Of a DNA stretch of 54,878 nucleotides, positions 50,689 to 54,878 are shown in pieces. The stretch comes from Pseudomonas sp. S37 (GTDB lineage: Bacteria > Pseudomonadota > Gammaproteobacteria > Pseudomonadales > Pseudomonadaceae), in NCBI RefSeq assembly GCF_016658545.1, contig NZ_JACVZC010000029.1:1-54878 (forward strand), given 5' to 3'. The position numbers and the translations under genes are program-made. The notes under the pieces were generated by a model that saw nothing but the letters and a program-made list of their open reading frames with translations, did no database searches and was not told the origin of the DNA. Position 1 is the first letter of the stretch. Every line of letters begins with the position of its first letter.

Positions 50689-51174
50689 TCAGTCGCGGAA
50701 GTTGTTGAACTGCAGCGGCATGTCGAATTCCTTGGTGCGCAGCAGGGCAATGGCTTCCTGCAGGTCGTCGCGCTTCTTGCCGGTAACACGCACTTGCTCG
50801 CCCTGGATGGCGGCCTGCACTTTCAACTTGCCATCCTTGATGGTGGCAACGATCTTCTTGGCCAGGTCCTTGTCGATGCCTTCGCGGAACTTGGCTTCCT
50901 GTTTCTTTTCCTTGCCGGAGGGGTACGGGTCTTTGGTTTCCAGGCATTTCACGTCGATCTTGCGCTTGACCAGCGCCAGGCGCAGGATTTCCAGCATGGC
51001 TTCAAGCTGGAACTCCTCCTCGGCGGTGAGCATCACGGTCTGATCCTTGTCCTTGAACTCGAAGCTGCCCTTGCCCTTGAGGTCGTAACGGCGGTCCAGC
51101 TCCTTGATGGCGTTGTCGACCGCGTTCTGCACTTCGTGCTTGTCCAGTTCCGATACCACGTCGAACGAAGGCAT
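50689..51174 (-). CDS. yajQ: YajQ-family nucleotide-binding protein
   Basis: A 161-residue protein with two RRM-like ferredoxin folds ([22 protein letters not shown] and the second copy around [25 protein letters not shown]). YajQ proteins bind nucleic acids and nucleotides, and in Xanthomonas and Pseudomonas the family binds c-di-GMP. The ATG follows GGGAGA. The roughly 70-nt leader holds a terminator-like hairpin, described separately. Divergent from panE. Confidence 0.95.
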   Translation of the reverse strand: MPSFDVVSELDKHEVQNAVDNAIKELDRRYDLKGKGSFEFKDKDQTVMLTAEEEFQLEAMLEILRLALVKRKIDVKCLETKDPYPSGKEKKQEAKFREGIDKDLAKKIVATIKDGKLKVQAAIQGEQVRVTGKKRDDLQEAIALLRTKEFDMPLQFNNFRD

Positions 51175-51184
51175 GGTTGTTCTC

Positions 51185-52192
<1,008 letters not shown>

Positions 52193-52230
52193 CGCGGCCC
52201 CTTCAACCGGATACGGACATTGCCTAGCCC

Positions 52231-54261
52231 ATGACCTTGCGCCAACGCCTGGAAAACCTCCCGGTCGGGCAGAAACTGCTGGCGGCCCTGCTGGTGTTGC
52301 TGGTGACCATCCTGCTGGTGGCCAACCTCACCTTCATAAGCGCCGCCTACTGGATCACCCAGGAAAGCATGGCGCCGCAGGCGTTGCAGACCATCGGCCG
52401 GCTGGTGGCCAACCCGCAGTTGGCGGCCCGTGCTGGCGACACCCCGGAAACCGCCAGCGCCCTGCTCAAGGAGCTGGACAGCTACACGCCATTGCGCGCT
52501 GCTGCCGTCTACGGTGGCGATGGCCGCATGCTGGCGCAGTTGCAGCATGGCGACCCCATGGCCTTGCCCAAGCGTTTTCGCAACATCGACGGCTGGCGCC
52601 TCATGGAGTTTCGCAGCACCCAGCTGATCCGCATCCCGCGCGACGCCAACCCGCCGGCGCACCTGCTGCTGGTGGCCAGCAGCGAGCTGCCCACGGCGTT
52701 CTACACCGGCACGCTCAGCGCCAGCCTGGGCATCCTGGTGTTCAGCATCCTGCTCTGGATTGTCGTTGCCCGGCAGATCAAGCGCCTGATCACCCGGCCG
52801 ATCAACCAGCTGGAAGAACTCAGCCGCCAGGTCACGCGCGAAGAGAGCTATGCCCTGCGCGCACAGCGCGGCAACGACGATGAAATCGGCAGCCTGGCCG
52901 AGGCCTTCAACACCATGCTGTCGCGTATCGAGGCCCGTGAGCAGCAGCTCAAGCGCGCGCGCGACGAGTTCCAGGACGCCTACGACCAAGCCCAGGGCCT
53001 GGCCGAGGAAACCCGCCACACCAACCGCAAGCTGGAACTGGAAGTGCAGGTGCGCAGCAAGATCGAGAAAAAGCTCACCGGCTTCCAGAACTACCTCAAC
53101 AGCATCATCGACTCGATGCCCTCGGCACTGATCGCCCTCGACGAACAACTCTACGTGACCCAGTGGAACCACGAAGCCACGGTACTTTCCGGCACGCCGC
53201 TGGATGAAGCACTGAACCAGCCGGTGTTCATTGCCTTCGAGCCACTCAAGCCGTTCCTGCCGCAACTGAAGGAAACCGTGGAAAAGCACCGGGTGGCGAA
53301 GATCGAGCGGGTCACCTGGCCCAAGGGCGACGACCTGCGCCACTATGCCCTCACCTTCTACCCGCTGACCGGTGGCGGCGGCCGTGGGGTGGTTATACGC
53401 ATCGACGACATCACCCAGCGCCTGTCGCTGGAAGAGATGATGGTGCAGTCGGAGAAAATGCTTTCAGTCGGTGGCCTGGCCGCCGGCATGGCCCACGAGA
53501 TCAACAACCCGCTGGGCGCCATCCTGCACAACGTGCAGAACATTCGTCGGCGCCTCTCGCCGGACCTGCCACGCAACCTGGAACAGGCCCAGGAGCTGGG
53601 TATCGACCTGGCTACGATCAATCGCTACCTGGGCAGCCGCGAGGTGCCGCAACTGCTCGATGGCATCCAGCAAGCCGGCGCGCGTGCGGCAAAGATCGTG
53701 ACCCACATGCTCAGCTTCAGCCGCCGCAGCAACCGCCAGCTGGTGCCATGCGAGCTGCCGGCACTGATCGACCAGGCGTTGGAAATTGCCGGCAATGACT
53801 TCGACCTGACCATCGGTTTCGACTTCAAGGGCCAGGCCATCGTGCGCCAGTTCGACCCCGCGCTGGGGCCGGTGCCATGCACCGCCAACGAGCTGGAACA
53901 GGTACTGCTCAACTTGCTGAAGAACGCCGCCCAGGCCATCCACCTGCGCCCACAACCCTGTGAGCCCGGGCGCATCACCCTGCGTACCCGGCTGAACCCG
54001 CCATGGGCGGAAATCCAGGTCGAGGACAACGGCGTCGGCATGCCCGAAGCCGTGCGCAAGCGCACCTTCGAGCCGTTTTTCACCACCAAGGAAATCGGCC
54101 AAGGTACCGGGCTGGGCCTGTCGGTTTCGTACTTCATCATCACCAACAACCACAAGGGGCAGATGGAAGTGCAGTCCACGCCCGGCCAGGGCACCTGCTT
54201 CACCCTGCGCCTGCCCCTCGGCCAGCCGGCAGCGGTGGCGCCGGCCAAAACGGAGCAATGA
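52231..54261 (+). CDS. Membrane PAS-domain sensor histidine kinase (orphan)
   Basis: A 676-residue kinase. It has TM1 about 20-42, a periplasmic domain about 43-160, TM2 about 165-185 and a HAMP plus coiled coil to about 285. A PAS domain runs about 287-390 (NSIIDSMPSALIALDEQLYVTQWNHEA). The phosphoacceptor His422 is in GMAHEINNPLGAI, with ATPase motifs NLLKNAAQAI, DNGVGMP and GTGLGLS. The H-box GMAHEINNPLG is of the NtrB/ThiF-like HisKA class that often pairs with NtrC-type regulators. No response regulator is adjacent, so partner and signal are unknown. Its TGA is one base before the adenosyltransferase ATG. Confidence 0.9.
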   Translation: MTLRQRLENLPVGQKLLAALLVLLVTILLVANLTFISAAYWITQESMAPQALQTIGRLVANPQLAARAGDTPETASALLKELDSYTPLRAAAVYGGDGRMLAQLQHGDPMALPKRFRNIDGWRLMEFRSTQLIRIPRDANPPAHLLLVASSELPTAFYTGTLSASLGILVFSILLWIVVARQIKRLITRPINQLEELSRQVTREESYALRAQRGNDDEIGSLAEAFNTMLSRIEAREQQLKRARDEFQDAYDQAQGLAEETRHTNRKLELEVQVRSKIEKKLTGFQNYLNSIIDSMPSALIALDEQLYVTQWNHEATVLSGTPLDEALNQPVFIAFEPLKPFLPQLKETVEKHRVAKIERVTWPKGDDLRHYALTFYPLTGGGGRGVVIRIDDITQRLSLEEMMVQSEKMLSVGGLAAGMAHEINNPLGAILHNVQNIRRRLSPDLPRNLEQAQELGIDLATINRYLGSREVPQLLDGIQQAGARAAKIVTHMLSFSRRSNRQLVPCELPALIDQALEIAGNDFDLTIGFDFKGQAIVRQFDPALGPVPCTANELEQVLLNLLKNAAQAIHLRPQPCEPGRITLRTRLNPPWAEIQVEDNGVGMPEAVRKRTFEPFFTTKEIGQGTGLGLSVSYFIITNNHKGQMEVQSTPGQGTCFTLRLPLGQPAAVAPAKTEQ

Positions 54262-54262
54262 C

Positions 54263-54829
54263 ATGGGCTACCGCCTTTCGAAGATCTACACCCGTACCGG
54301 CGACAAGGGCGAAACCGGCCTGGGCGACGGCCGCCGGGTGCCCAAGGACCACCCGCGGATCGAAGCGATTGGCGAGGTGGACAGCCTTAACAGCCAGTTG
54401 GGCGTACTGCTGGCGGGCCTGGCCGAGCACGGCATGGATGAGGTGAGTACAGTGCTTGCGCCGTGCCAGCACCGCTTGTTCGACCTGGGCGGAGAACTGG
54501 CGATGCCCAGCTACCAGGCGCTGAACCAGGCAGAGGTGGAGCGCCTGGAGGCGGCCATCGATGTGTGGAACGAAGAGCTCGGGCCGTTAAAGAACTTCAT
54601 TTTGCCCAGTGGCTCGATGCTGGTGGCGCAGGCGCATGTATGCCGCAGCCTGGCGCGCAGTGCCGAGCGGCGGTGTCAGGAGTTGAATGCGTTGGAGCCG
54701 CTGGAGGGGGTTGGCTTGGCGTATATCAACCGGTTGTCTGATCTGCTGTTTGTGGCGGCGCGGATCATTGGCCGGCGCCAGGGGGTGGCTGAGGTGTTGT
54801 GGCAGCCTGCTGACAAGCCTAAGGGCTGA
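54263..54829 (+). CDS. PduO-type cob(I)alamin adenosyltransferase
   Basis: Transfers the 5'-deoxyadenosyl group of ATP to cob(I)alamin, making adenosylcobalamin. It has 188 residues. The ATP-binding N-terminus YTRTGDKGETGLGDG is diagnostic, and the later helices carry CRSLARSAERR with the conserved Arg/Glu pair. YINRLSDLLFVAARI ends the five-helix bundle. Coupled to the preceding histidine kinase gene (TGACATG), a linkage with no obvious functional logic. A truncated REP follows. Confidence 0.93.
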   Translation: MGYRLSKIYTRTGDKGETGLGDGRRVPKDHPRIEAIGEVDSLNSQLGVLLAGLAEHGMDEVSTVLAPCQHRLFDLGGELAMPSYQALNQAEVERLEAAIDVWNEELGPLKNFILPSGSMLVAQAHVCRSLARSAERRCQELNALEPLEGVGLAYINRLSDLLFVAARIIGRRQGVAEVLWQPADKPKG

Positions 54830-54831
54830 TA

Positions 54832-54878
54832 TTTTGGGGCTGCTTTGCAGCCCATCGCGACGCAAGGCCGCTCCTACA
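54832..54878. repeat. REP arm (GGCCGCTCCTACA type), truncated at the right edge
   Basis: A GGGGCTGC/GCAGCCC stem followed by CATCGCGACGCAAGGCCGC plus TCCTACA, where the window ends. The last 19 bases equal the first 19 bases of the window. Confidence 0.9.

Overview
The window is about 55 kb of high-GC, densely coding chromosome from a fluorescent Pseudomonas, most likely the P. putida group. Three things point there: a TurA-type MvaT regulator beside purU; colRS with ColR-type boxes, bifA, xenB and mexVW; and 17 intergenic elements of the P. putida REP/BIME style. No rRNA, tRNA, CRISPR array, prophage, IS element or transposase was seen. The content is housekeeping plus envelope and stress functions. 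From memory, the gene order follows the P. aeruginosa PAO1 segment around PA4314-PA4400, while P. putida KT2440 carries the same genes in separated blocks. That comparison was not computed.

Layout. 1-5.8 kb: purU, turA, sbcB, a PilZ protein, a small repeat lipoprotein and pyruvate kinase. 5.8-15.7 kb: a ferredoxin reductase, class I fumarase, a GNAT/nitrilase pair, an NTF2-like protein, a DJ-1/PfpI protein, a yceI-clsB pair, a serine hydrolase with a small partner, and a short acyl-CoA-dehydrogenase-like protein. 15.8-23.3 kb: ornithine-lipid genes olsBA, acpH, an arsR-xenB operon with three tandem operator-like sites, a coiled-coil membrane protein, an epimerase, and divergent argP/argO. 23.6-36.4 kb: sodB, the c-di-GMP phosphodiesterase bifA, a four-gene imelysin/di-haem/DUF1513 cluster, and the RND pump genes mexVW. 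36.5-41.2 kb: a small secreted protein, an InaA-type kinase and a methyltransferase in one operon, then colS-colR, then a PAP2 phosphatase. Both of the flanking units carry ColR-like boxes. 41.3-46.6 kb: groESL with a sigma-32 promoter, fxsA, a HugZ-like FMN protein, a DUF481 outer-membrane protein, and atl. 46.6-54.9 kb: ampG, an MdfA-like pump, mscS, yajQ, panE, a PAS histidine kinase and a PduO-type adenosyltransferase.

The themes are envelope lipid remodelling (olsBA, clsB, acpH, ColR targets, ampG, mscS), iron and oxidative stress (sodB, imelysin cluster, ferredoxin reductase, HugZ-like protein), and central carbon metabolism (pykA, fumA). The best candidate for an under-described system is icmP plus the di-haem/imelysin-like/DUF1513 lipoprotein-rich operon at 26.6-31.9 kb. 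It has a Fur-like box and, more speculatively, a ColR-like box. The second imelysin protein has lost the His of the GxHxxE motif. Other notable signals are the triple ArsR operator, a terminator-like hairpin inside the yajQ leader, a 9-bp dyad in front of bifA, and long near-perfect palindromes made by paired REPs. The first and last 19 bases of the window are identical REP sequence, as expected if the piece was cut or assembled at repeats.
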